Part shown: piece by piece, positions 31,514 to 43,500 of the stretch
Numbering within the stretch: position 1 is the stretch's first letter
Layout: each line of letters starts with the position of its first letter
Assembly: GCA_030068145.1 (NCBI GenBank)
Contig: JAPJBO010000102.1
Span: 62,001-126,000 of the forward strand
From: Diplonema papillatum
Taxonomy: Eukaryota > Euglenozoa > Diplonemea > Diplonemida > Diplonemidae
Direction: 5' to 3'
DNA length: 64,000 nucleotides
Translations under genes and position numbers: made by a program
Notes under the pieces: model-generated
Told to the model about the DNA's origin: nothing
The model's input: the letters and a program-made list of their open reading frames with translations, nothing else
Databases searched by the model: none

Positions 31514-34500
31514 CTGTGCGCAGGAAAAGGGGGGTATTTCTGCTGTTGACCATTCCGTTCGGATTTTTTGTCTCGTGACTGGACAGGCAAGGGCACGTGC
31601 TGGGTATGTGCCAAGTGTACTGGGCAATAACTGGGTGTGTACCAAGTAACGGACACTGGGCATGGCAATGTACCAGGTGTAACACGCACTTACTGGGCAT
31701 GGCAATGTATCAGGTGTAACACACACTTACTGGGCATGGCAATGTATCAGGTGTAACACGCACTTACTGGGCATGGCAATGTACCAGGTGTAACACACAC
31801 TTACTGGGCATGGCAATGTACCAGGTGTAACACACACTTACTGGGCATGGCAATGTACCAGGTGTAACACGCACTTACTGGGCATGGCAATGTATCAGGT
31901 GTAACATGCACCACATGTACATTGCCTTACCAGGTGCGACAGGCACTTACTGGTCGCACATCAAGTGTGACGGACACTTACTGGCATGCACCAAGTGTAA
32001 CAGACACGCACAGCAAAAAGAAATCGAATGGGCGTTTGTAATGCCTAGTGAAATTGCCACGACGAACCGCAAAACGCACACTCTAAAGAGACATACCGCG
32101 TCCCGGTTTTCGGGCGAAGCGGACGGCTGCGAGTCGTGGAACGACGGCGAGGCGCGCTGGTTGGACAGGCCCCTGATGGCGAGGACCCTGGGGTCGTCGC
32201 CCCGCTGCCGCATCGCGATGCGGGCGGCGGCTTCGCGCTGCTGCATCGTCTTCTCGCGCAGGCCCTGCTCGAGGCGGAGCTCCATGCTCAGGAGCTGCTG
32301 CCGGATGCGCCGCCGCTCCTCGTCGACAGCTTCGGCCCGCAGCTGCGAGCGGAGGGTGATCGCCGACTCCCGCTCCCGCTTCGCGAGCTCGTACTCGGTG
32401 CACACCCGGATGTCCTTCCACGAAAACGCGCGGTCACTGCCTTCGGGCTGCACCGTCAAGTCGCTGCTGTCCGACGCCAGCACGTAGTAGTGCAGCCCGC
32501 CCTCGAACGGAACTAGCGTCGTGTCCCCCTGTCAATATTGCTTTTTTTTTTTGTTGCATAAGCACCTGCTCTGTAGGAAATACTTGAGGAGGCTGCCAGC
32601 TGCAAAAGATCAAAGGAAGTAAATGTGCTGTAGCCCACACGAAACACAGGTAAATCTGGGTTTCGTGGCGGGCGTAAGCGTTCAACAAACTAACAACCTT
32701 GCGGGTTGCCCTTCAATGAATTGTGCAGGCTAAAAAGACGTAGGCAGCGTGTTTTGGTGGTTGATCAGAATTCCTTACCTGAATATACACAGGGTAAATA
32801 CAAGTGGGAAAAACGATCAACCGGCACGCACAAACAAAACGAAGCGCCTGTCTTTTTTTGTGCGGTCGACGACTTCACGTCCGTCGTTCTAATGCCTGGC
32901 GACTTTGCTTGCTTGCTTGTTTGCTTGCTTAATTCTTCTTGAAAAGTATTGATACTGCAGGGAATAGTTGACTCGACCTCTCCTCCTCGAGTTGTGCTGG
33001 CCAATATTGAGGACAAGATTTGGTGCCCCATTGGGTACTGAACCTGACCGGACCAGACCAGACCCGTCTAACCATGACCTGACCAGTCCCCTACCAGCCT
33101 GAACAAGCTGACCAGACCAAGCACTGATGGATATAAAATAGCAGACCTTGAAGGACCGAACGACGCCGTGCTGCCAAGGGTCGTTCGGCGAGTCCCGCAC
33201 CTCGACTTTGTCGTCGATGCTGAGGTAGTACGTGACGGGGACCGCCAGCGCGTGCCCTTCGCTCGAGCTCCGGGCGCTGCGTATCGAGAATTCGCGGCAC
33301 ATGGGAGGGTAGACGAAAGGCTGCTTGGGCAGAGTTCCCACTCGGTGCGCACGCGACGGGGAAAACGGCGAGTACTGCTTCTGCTGCTCCGTTTCGTGTC
33401 TGGGTTCCGGGCTCGCGGAGAGAGGCCGGTGCGGCGAAGAATCGGCGGGGAAGCTGCCGAGTTCATCTTCAGGGTCCGGGGGCCCCCTGCCGTTGGTCAG
33501 CTTGTCGGCCCTGGGCGGCGACAGGTGCGAGCAGCAGAGGAGCTGGACCATGCTCTTCATGTCCTCGAGCGTCATGTCGCCGGTGAGCTCCGGCCGCGCC
33601 GCCGTGCTTTCCGGCTGGTTGTCGGTGAGCACCGGCTTCTGCGGCAGCGGCCGCAGCTCGTGCCGCGCGAAGCCCGGCGGCGACTGCTCGCTGTCGGGTG
33701 ACGCGCTGTGCATAGCGTCGCCACGTGCCGGGGATGCTGAGCGGCTGTGCTTGTGTGAAATGGTGACATACATCGTGTGACCGGTATTCATGTTGTGTGC
33801 TATATCTCTTGTGACAGGAGCATAAGTTGTGTGACATGTACAGGTATACAGATTACGTGATATGTACAAATTTACAAGTTGTGGGATATATCGGGTGATG
33901 GGCTTCCAAGTTGTGCAGGTGTCGTCGTGTGAAGGTACACAAGTTGTGTGATATGGGTAAATGCCAAACCCCCCCCCCCCTTTGCACTTCATCAGCCAAA
34001 AAAAATTCTTAGTCAAACCCGGGTACTTCTGGGCCCAGGATCCCCCCAAAAACAGCTTCTGAGTGTTATTTCTCACCAGATGGGCCCCGTGCCATGCATA
34101 GGAGTCCACAAATCCACCCCAATGGGGTGCCTAGTACCCCCACCCCCCCTTGCAGGATGATCCAAAACAGGGTCAAAAACAGGCATTTTTTTCTGATATT
34201 CTACTGTGGTGTGGGAATGGGCGGCAAGGGTCGGCACCTGGAGAAAAACGTGGTTATTCTGCTCCAGGTGACCATGGATGCACCAAAACAGCCTTGAAAA
34301 CACCTGTATTTACGTGCGGATTCCTCGTTGCCAGCTCCCAAGACTCGTGTCTGCTCACCACACCAGCCACTGTCTGTCCGGTGTGCTAATAAGGGGGTTT
34401 TGGACGCATTGGGAGGCTTTGCCACTAGTTTGTGGCTTTGCCACTAGTTTGTGGCGGTATGTGTCGTTTTTTTTCTGAATCTCCGGGCAAAAAGACAAAC

Positions 34501-37500
34501 TGCAGAAACAAAATGACACATGCCGCCATAAACTACTGGTAAAGCCCCCCAATGCGTCCAAAACCCCCTTATTAGCACACCGGACAGACAGCGGCTGGTG
34601 TGGTGAGCAGGCACGAGTCTTGGGAGCTGGCAATGAGGAATCCGCACGTAAATACAGGTGTTTTCAAGGCTGTTTTGGTGCATCCATGGTCACCTGGAGC
34701 AGAATAACCACGTTTTTCTCCAGGTGCCGACCCTTGCCACCCATTCCCACACCACAGTAGAATATCAGAAAAGAATGCCTGTTTTTGACCCTGTTTTGGA
34801 TCATCCTGCAAGGGGGGGTGGGGGTACTAGGCACCCCATTGGGGTGGATGTGTGGGCTCCTATGCATGGCACGGGGCCCATCTGGTGAGAAATAACACTC
34901 AGAAGTTGTTTTTGGGGGGATCCTGGGCCCAGAAGTACCCGGGTTTGACTAAGAATTTTTTTTGGCTGATGAAGTGCAAAGGGGGGGGGGGGGGGGTTTG
35001 GCATTTACCCATATGTCGTGTGACACTGGTTGTCGGTGGGCACAGGCCGCAGCTCGTTGCCGCGCGAAGCCCGGCGGCGACTGCTCGCTGTCGGGTAACG
35101 CGCTGTGCATAGCGTCGCCGCGTGCCGGGGGGTGCTGTACCGTGTGAAAAGGTGACAGGTAAACAAGTTGTATGATACGTCGTGTGACCGGTGTCCATGT
35201 TCTGTGACAGGAAGTCAAGTTGCGTGACACGTACAGGTAACATCTCCAAGTTGCGTGATACGTCGTGTGACCGTATTCATGCTGTGTGATATCTCTTGTG
35301 ACAGAACAAGTTGCTAACATTACCCTGAGCCCAAATCCTGGACGTTGTTTCAGGTGGTGAATCGGCAAATGATCATGATCAGAGGGTCCTACTTGGCGGT
35401 TCAGTTTCCTCACACACTGCATGTGGCTAAAAATAACAAGAAGCTTGGCATTTGGTTGGAGGAGTGATGGCGCGTGTCTCGTGGGCTTTACAGCCGACGG
35501 TCACAGGAAGAAAGTTGCCATACTTCGACGTGACGGCGATGGCGGGAACGAGATGGCAAACCGTCAGCAAGAAGTCGCGGCGCTGTTGGACGTCCTTGAA
35601 CGCGATGGAGAACGGGGCCGGCTTTTCGGCCCACTCCAGCCGCACGGTGAGCCCCGGACAGTCCGCTGGACCAATGATCGTCGCCGCCCTCAGGCTCTGC
35701 ACCGCGAGCCGCGTGTTGCCGAAGATCCCCGTCTCCACCGCCGTGGCTGGGAGCTTGTACAGCCCGCTTTCGGTCAACGCAATGACCCGCTTCACGGCTA
35801 TGCCGCCTTGCCCAACCTCGGTCACGGCCGCTGAATAGTACAACACCCGGTCTCCCTGCATCTGTCGTGGGGAGAGGTTGCAGAGTTCGGTTTTGCAATA
35901 CAAAGTCCGGGAAGCATCAAGAGTCTCCGGTTGATCCGTCGAGGATCGGGCAGTGAGATGGTCAAATGCGCACGGTAAAGACCGGCGCAGGGTGAGACCG
36001 GAGGCAGCAGATTAAGTTCGGGAAACAGTGAAGTTCGAGTTCGGGCGAAGCTGAGTACTGGTGAAGCTAAGTTAGGGCGAAGCTGAGTACTGGTGAAGCA
36101 AAGTTCGGGCGAAGCTAAGTACTGGTGAAGCAAAGTTCGGCGATGCTAAGTACTGGTGAAGCTACGTTCGGGCGGAGCTAAGTACTGGTGAAGCTAAGTT
36201 CGGGCGATGCTAAGTTCTGGTGAAGCAATTTTCGGGCGAAGACACACTCATTATTTACTGCTTGTTTTAAAGTGCCAGACAAGATATCCTTTCCCCACCA
36301 GGGTGGGAAACTGAATCTGCTCCGGCAGGGTTTTTTGTGCTCTATGTTTCCTGGAACGGGGTGGCTTCCGCGGTGGGAACATCTCTTAAATGTTTCCCCC
36401 GTAGAACAGACACCCTGTATGTAAATTCGTCAAGCCTCGCGGATTCCCTCGGAAAATCGTGAGAAACATTTAAATCTTGAAGGCACTCAAACTTCGTAGT
36501 TTCGAGTTGTGTCTTGCCAAGGAGACGCCTACATCTCCCTAATGCTCCATATGCCCGGCACTGCGTCGAACCGCCTGCCGCCGTTTATGACGGTCCACCA
36601 AGGTCTATCAGCTTTGTCCTATTTCCTGGAGATGTCTGCTACCGGTGAAAGGCCATGATAGCACGACACGGTACGATCGAAGAGGTAGCCATCTATTGAC
36701 CAATGCAGGCCATCGCTACAAGTATTCTGCACTGTATAACCGCAAACTATCGCGGTACACTACGATCCATCAGCAGGGATGGACCGACAAATTATTGCGA
36801 TGTGGCTGATGAAAGAAACGGGGGCAAACCTCCAGGTGATCCACCAACTTCGAATTGGCTGCCAATCCAACCATGTCGAGCTTCCTCGCCACGAGCGGGC
36901 CATCGGCCCTGTCTGAATAGTTGCTCGTTTGAGGGGACCCAGCAGCGTTCATCTCCAGCTGATCTGCCATTTCAGGGTGCCTGCGCACTTAGAGGGAGCT
37001 GGTAGACCCAACCCTTGACCCCCGTGGCCCCCCCACCCCAAAGGGCTCCTTCTGCTTGCGGAGGTGAGGGTTGCCGTTGTGGGTTCAGGCACAAAAGCTT
37101 GCGGCGGTCTCCGTCGGGGAGATAGTGTGTACTACCTCCGTTCTTTTACACTCGTTCTCTTTCTCGTGGTCTCCCACACCCCGAAAGAGGTTCTTCTGTT
37201 TGCGGGGGCTACTGTAGTTGGTTCGGGCCTTGAAGAATAAGGGGAGGCAAGAAGGTTTCCGGTGGTTTCCGTCAGTTACGTAGTTTGTACTACTGTAGTA
37301 TACGGTTGCAACTGGAGCAAAGCGCATGGCAGGATGTGCACACCTACAAGAGGAGAATTCGGGTGGGTTGAGGCAGGTCTTCTGAGAATGAACTTTTCTT
37401 CCATCCTCCCCTTGCCCCCACTGTGATCTTGCCTGGTTGGCCCATTGACATGGTCAACAGGCACACTCTGAGTGAGCAAATTTTCAAGGTTCTATCTGAC

Positions 37501-40500
37501 TTCTCTCTTTGCCTACCCCCCCCCCCCCCGTGTTAGTGTCGCCTACCTAAAGGCACCTTTTCCGAAAAGGCGACACTAACACGGGAAGGCGACACTAACA
37601 CGGGGTGTGACCAAGGGTAAGGAAAATTGGTGTGACTGGCACCGTGGTAGCATGCAGGGTCAAAACCTTCTGTCTTTTTTAAACGCTGCCGCGGGGCTGA
37701 TGGACCCCAAAAAAAAAAAATGGAAAAAAAAGAATTGCTCAACTTCATCAAAAATTACTGCAGAGTTTGTTCCAAAATTTTAAAATTTAAAAACCCCAAT
37801 TTTTTTCCGGAAAGAAATTGGTGGCCATGTACCAAAAAGACACAAGGTTTTGACCCTGCATGGTAGACAGACAGTTACGTTCCCTCGTGCATTCTTCCGA
37901 TGCTCACCGTAAAACTGCAAACCCGCAAATCAGCCATCCAGGACCAGAACGCCGTAGTTGTCGGATGGTAGTCGTGGAGAGGGCAGAAGTCTACATACAG
38001 CACACTCCCATGACATCGCGCGCTTTCTTGGCACGTGAAAGCGCGTTCGTTGACTCTGTCTCCCGCTACAAACAAGGCGGGTGTGATCTCGCACGTTTTT
38101 GGTGTTTTTTGGTCCTTCTCTGTTGGCTCAAGATTTAGAGCCCATGTCAGTTATCCTGTCATGATGCTTCTTCGAGTACTTGCGCTTGTTCTGCACCGCA
38201 CCGGGGGCTCGAGTTGTTTCTTCTGGCAAACTATGACCGGGGAAACACTGTCGACTCGTCCGTGGCAAGTATGCGGTTGTACCTCCCTCCATGGCACCCA
38301 TTCTTCGAGAACCAGTGAGGACTGTCTGGCTTCGGAAACGAGATGATCGTTTGACGCACCAGCACTACTCGACCGGCTACCAATACGTGTTGAAATCCCA
38401 TTCAGTCGGCGAATGACGGCCACCATTGTTCTAAGTTTGCATGGAGGCGTTGTTGAGGAACACAGATTTACATTGGCGAGGTGAAATCAGCACCTGTCGA
38501 TCAAGCGAGGAAGCTTTCAGCTTCTTCATGGACGCGTGTGCGCCCGCTGTTGCTACTGTTACGGGTACCAGAAACCGCACTCTGCTTTTCGTAGATCAGC
38601 ATGTTGCAAAGCCCACCTCTGCAGGCTTGTGCTTTGGTCATGCGTGTTTGTAGATGGCGCAAGACAGGTTTCTTGCCCCGTCTTGTTTCCTGCTGGTTCA
38701 GTATCGGATCAGTCGAATTTAGGCCAATGCCTTTCTCGCAGTCATGAGCACCAGGATGCTTGCTTTCTGCCACAAGCTTCAGTCAATCGTTGTCGATATA
38801 TTTTTCCTTCAGGTTGCTTAGGTGAGGAGGAGACACTTTTCATAGAAATCCGGGGAACCCTATTTCATAGAACCCGTATTCCCGTGTTAGTGTCGCCTCG
38901 CGTCTTCAGGACAAAAGGCGACACTGACAAGGGAAAAACGGAGGCGACACTAACACGGGGGGGGGTAGGTATAGGGGTACTCCCATCGGAGTATCCAGTA
39001 TGGATCTGGAGTGATCAATACGATAACTCCAGATGGCGTGGCGAACTCGATGACCCAAGAGTGCAATAATAAGCATTTATTCGGCAATAATTTCCGCCAA
39101 TTTTGCCTCGGTGTCGGTTTTAGTCCCTCGGGAGGCCCTCGGGGGGGTTTGCAACCCCTCGCCACTCGCTCCGCTCGTGGCTCGGGGTTGCAAACCCCCC
39201 CTCGGGCCTCCCTCGGGACTAAAACCGACACCTCGGCAAAATAAACGGAAATTATCTTGCCGAATAAATAGACTTAAGCCGACCGAGTGCGATGAGGTCA
39301 GAAGCTAGCTGCCGATTCCCTCCGTTCTACACGTTCTCGTCTCTACTACGAGGTGTGGACGGAACCCAACTTAAACCCTCGTGGCTCGCCACCCCAAAGA
39401 GCTCTTTCTGTTTGCGGGGGTGTGTCGTTCGTGATTGGTTCGCGTTGTCAGGGAATAAGGGAGTTAGAATAGAGCATCTGTTTGGTATCGGAAAGTAGGT
39501 GCGAGATCAGGCAAACCTTGTGCGCTAGCTTCGTTTAACCGTGAATCTAATAATCAGGGCTTACCCCAAATTCTCGCTTCCATTTCACCAACCGTGTGAC
39601 AACTATAATCTGCATCGTTTCCGCCAACGCGACCTTTTCCGAAGGCAAGAAGGCCTGCGATTGTCTCGTGTACTACTTCCGTTCTTATACCCTCGTTCTC
39701 TTTTTCGTGACCCCACCCTAAAGGGGGCGTTTGAGGAATAAGGGGAGGCAAGAAGGTTTGTGATATCCCTTGAGTGCTGCGTATTACAACAACAGTCGCA
39801 GTGCGGAAGCCGACAGCTTCTCAATAGAGGCGAACGGAAAGAATGGAGCTTCCACGGGGAGAATTCACAGTACAGGATACACCGCGGGACACGGGCGTGT
39901 GCGCGAGGATAGAGAAGACAAGGAAGAGAAAATTTGCTCCGTAGAGAGGCACAGACGCAACGGTCAACCGCGGCTTGCAAAAGACTTAAAGAGTCGGAAG
40001 CAGCACAGATTGGCCTCAAACCCTGAAAGGTTCGGGCCACAATAGCGGAGAGTTGTGCGTGCTCAGTTAGAGTGATGCATTAGCTTGTCAACCGGCAAGC
40101 TTGATCTTGTTCAGCTTGCACTTCTGCTCTCAAGACGAAGGAGTCTAGCCGCACGCCTACCAGATCCGTTCGTAGAACGGGAAGCGAAAGACAGGCTTCC
40201 GTAATTACCCGTTGTCTTGAAGTATGCGCCCCGGCGGAACGAAGACAAGAGGGAGGGTTTCTATGTACACAGTCGAACTACAACTTTACGGAGTGAAATA
40301 CCGCGGGTAGCGGCAAAGGGATGTTGTGCAAGATGAAGATATACAGTACAGCGGCGGTATCCGCTTTGATGCGTGGAGCACCTGGACAAACTTGTCTATG
40401 CCAGCACCGAGCGCAGGGGACTCGATCTTGATTGGGCCACCAACGGAAGTAGGTATAAGAATACTCGAGGGGCTGCCTTGTGCTTACTTCGAAGAGGCTA

Positions 40501-43500
40501 GAGGGGAAGAAACAGTGCAACTACAAAGTGCGTCCTTTTGTTGAACGCTTACGCCCGCCACTGAACCCAGATTCACCTGTGTTTCGTGTGTGGGCTACAG
40601 CACACTTACCTCCTTTAATCCTTTAATATTTTGCAGCTGGCAGCCTCTTCAAGTTCTTCCTACAAAGCAGGTGCTTATACAAAAATACTCGAGGGGCTGC
40701 CTTGTGCTTACTTAGAAGGAGGTTAGAGGGGGAGAAACAATACAACTACAAAATGGGTCGTTTTTGTTGAACGCTTACGCCCGCCACTGAACCCAGATTC
40801 ACCTGTGTTTCGTGTGGGCTACAGCACATTTACCTCCACTGATCTTTTGCAGCTGGCAGCCTCCTCAAGTATTTCCTACAAAGCAGGTGCTTATACAAAA
40901 AGAAATTGATTCTCAGCGCGGCCCTCTTGCTGTTGGTGTGGTCCGTGTTGGCTAGGAACAAATGATGACAATTCGATGCGCCAATTCCCTCTGGACAGTA
41001 GTTTGAGGGCGGAGACCGTGCCATGTGGCTGGACCTCTGTGAGATGAACTTCATACAGACTGCAGCGCGGAAATGGCTCGGCAGGAGTGTGTCTCCACCG
41101 TCGTGACATTGCCTTTTGGCGCACGGCCACGATGTCATCTGGGAAGCTTGATGCCGATCCACGAACAGCACACTGCATTCATGGACGGATGTCCTGGATC
41201 GCGGTGACCACGGGCGGTTGATGAGAAGACACGTGCTCCATCTGGATGTGGTCACCATGGACAGGTGTCCTTGAACGCGTGCTCGATCTGAGTAGTTTAT
41301 TGGACTTTGAGAATCCGGGACATTCAAGTGGGTTTCAGAAAAACAGGAAAGAAGCGTTTACTTCACTCCTGCTCGGACGGGGGACATAATTCCAGCCAAC
41401 ACTTGATTCTCCGTACAAAAAAGTCCTCCTCGTGCAGGGCAAATGAGAGTTGAACAGAGGACCAACTATCGAAGTCCTGTACTCTTTGAACGCAGTTTTG
41501 ACAGAACTACTCGACGTGGCTGCTTTGACTCCGAATGGAAAGGGGAAATGTGGGTAAAGGGGCAAATACAATATACATTCTGCTTTGCTCTTCGCTTACA
41601 CCACCGTGTGTTGCTGTTTCACTCAGGAATTTCTTCTTTTGTGTTTAGTCTTGTCGTGTAGGGGAAGACGTATGACCTCTCGTCAGTTCAACACGTGTTT
41701 GGTAGCTACAGCACTTGCCTTAGGGTTTTTAGACTTAAGGTTTTTAGAGTTAAAGTTCGCTTGAAATTCCGGGGTTTTAGGGTCTCCGTGTGACCGTTCA
41801 TGAATGGGTTCTCTTAGAGCAAGAAAGGGCTATGTGGTTACGGGTTGTATATTGCGTGCACGCTTTCGTTATGGGTTATGGCTAGCCATGTCCGAGACTG
41901 TTTGTGACCGACACCAAGTACATTCCTTCGTGGAGTGTAGTCTTGGGCCCCCCCCGTTCTACAAGTTGAGCAGGGGTTGCCTTGTAGCCCGTACCGGTCT
42001 GTTGTCCGCGTTTATATGTATTTTCTCGCAGTGTGGTGCTTGGATTTCGCGGCACTTGCGGTGCTTCACGTGGTGCGGGTTGTTTCCGTCCTAAAATAAG
42101 GTTTTTGTCTGGCAGCTTCGTCGAGCAGTACAAAGTACGTTGAAGTATGGTTAAAGATAAAACAGTGGGTGTCACCAAGTACAAAATCCAGTCTTTTTTT
42201 CAGTTTGATGAGAGAGGTGCGAGACAGACACATCCGTTGCGGGAAGACACCCGTCTCAGCAATCAGCTAAGGCTTAGGGCGCCCGCGCTACTCGGCTCAC
42301 GAGAACGCGCTGAATATACCTCATGAGGTCAGTCGGCATTCCCTGCAGGACACAATATTCCCTGCAGGAACTCGCATGGGGAAATAGGGTTACAAAACCG
42401 AAACACACCATTGCCCTGCGACCTGTGGTCGGCGACACGGCGGCGGCGAAGCGCTGGCACGACAAGGAGCGGCCGCGCCTCTTCTCAATGGGGAAGTCTT
42501 TTCCAAGAATGATATCGCGCGAAAGGTTGCGGGACCCCCGGTTGACGTTCCGCTTTCTGTGAGATGAGGTTGGACATATTTTTTTCCAGCAGTATTTCAA
42601 ATAATTTGTGAAATGGAAAAGTAGAGGCTTGGGTGGGGGATGACTAGATGGAGGTGTTCCCGGAATACTTTATTTTTCTTTTCAGTGTCTTTTTTGTTGA
42701 ACGCTTACGCCCGCGAAACCCAGATATACCTGTGTTTCGTGTGGGCTGCAGCACATAATGTCATTTACCAACTTTGATCTTTCGCAACTTGCAGTCTCCT
42801 CAAGCATTTCCTACAAAGCAGGTACTTATAATAAGTAACTTATACAAGAAAAAAAAGCTGAAAGATGACAACCCACGACTGGTGGGTGATGGTGAGCATA
42901 TGCCACACTCTTAATCGTCTGTTAAACGAACAGGTTCGACGGCAGGATGTGGGAAACTTCTTCAACATCTGCAGCATCATGAAAGACACCGAAAACGTGA
43001 GGTGGAAATTTATGAATGGCGACGATGTCGTCTTGCGGGCTTTCGCTCGCAACTTGCTCGCTGTTCTGCCTCGTGTGGTCCCTGGCCCGGGGACTGAAGT
43101 CCAGGGACCCTTGTGCCACGTTCATCTTGGGCACGTGCAGTCCGAGGAGTGCTGCGGCTCGCCGAAGTATGACCGGAAGCAGCCCGTCCATCCCGAGCGA
43201 CGGGACGAAGAATGAAGCCCGCTTCCGTCACCTGCTTTCCCGAGCAGCGGCGAGGCGTTCCTCGTCAGGGCGGCTGTACAGAAAACCTCGTATGCAGTCA
43301 TCCGGCCTCTTCAAAAAGCTGCTTGTCGCACCTACACCTTCCAGTACCCACAAACCACCACAGAGGCTCGCGTTCCAGCACGGCGGCAAAGACCGGATGG
43401 CGAAGGAGGAGGCAAGCGCGATCTCACCGCGCATGGCGCGACGCCCCCTTCGTCGCTGGACTCGTGGTTTACCTTGTCGGCGTTGCTTCGGATACGAGCT

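Noticed and set aside
34073..34888. Mirrored ORF pairs at 34.1-34.9 kb
   Set aside because: They are the two arms of the palindrome read on opposite strands and have no recognisable protein character.
35455..35870. TH1-like segment as an exon of the 26-kb gene
   Set aside because: It enters in phase 0 while the intron is phase 1, and no donor restores the frame into exon 5.
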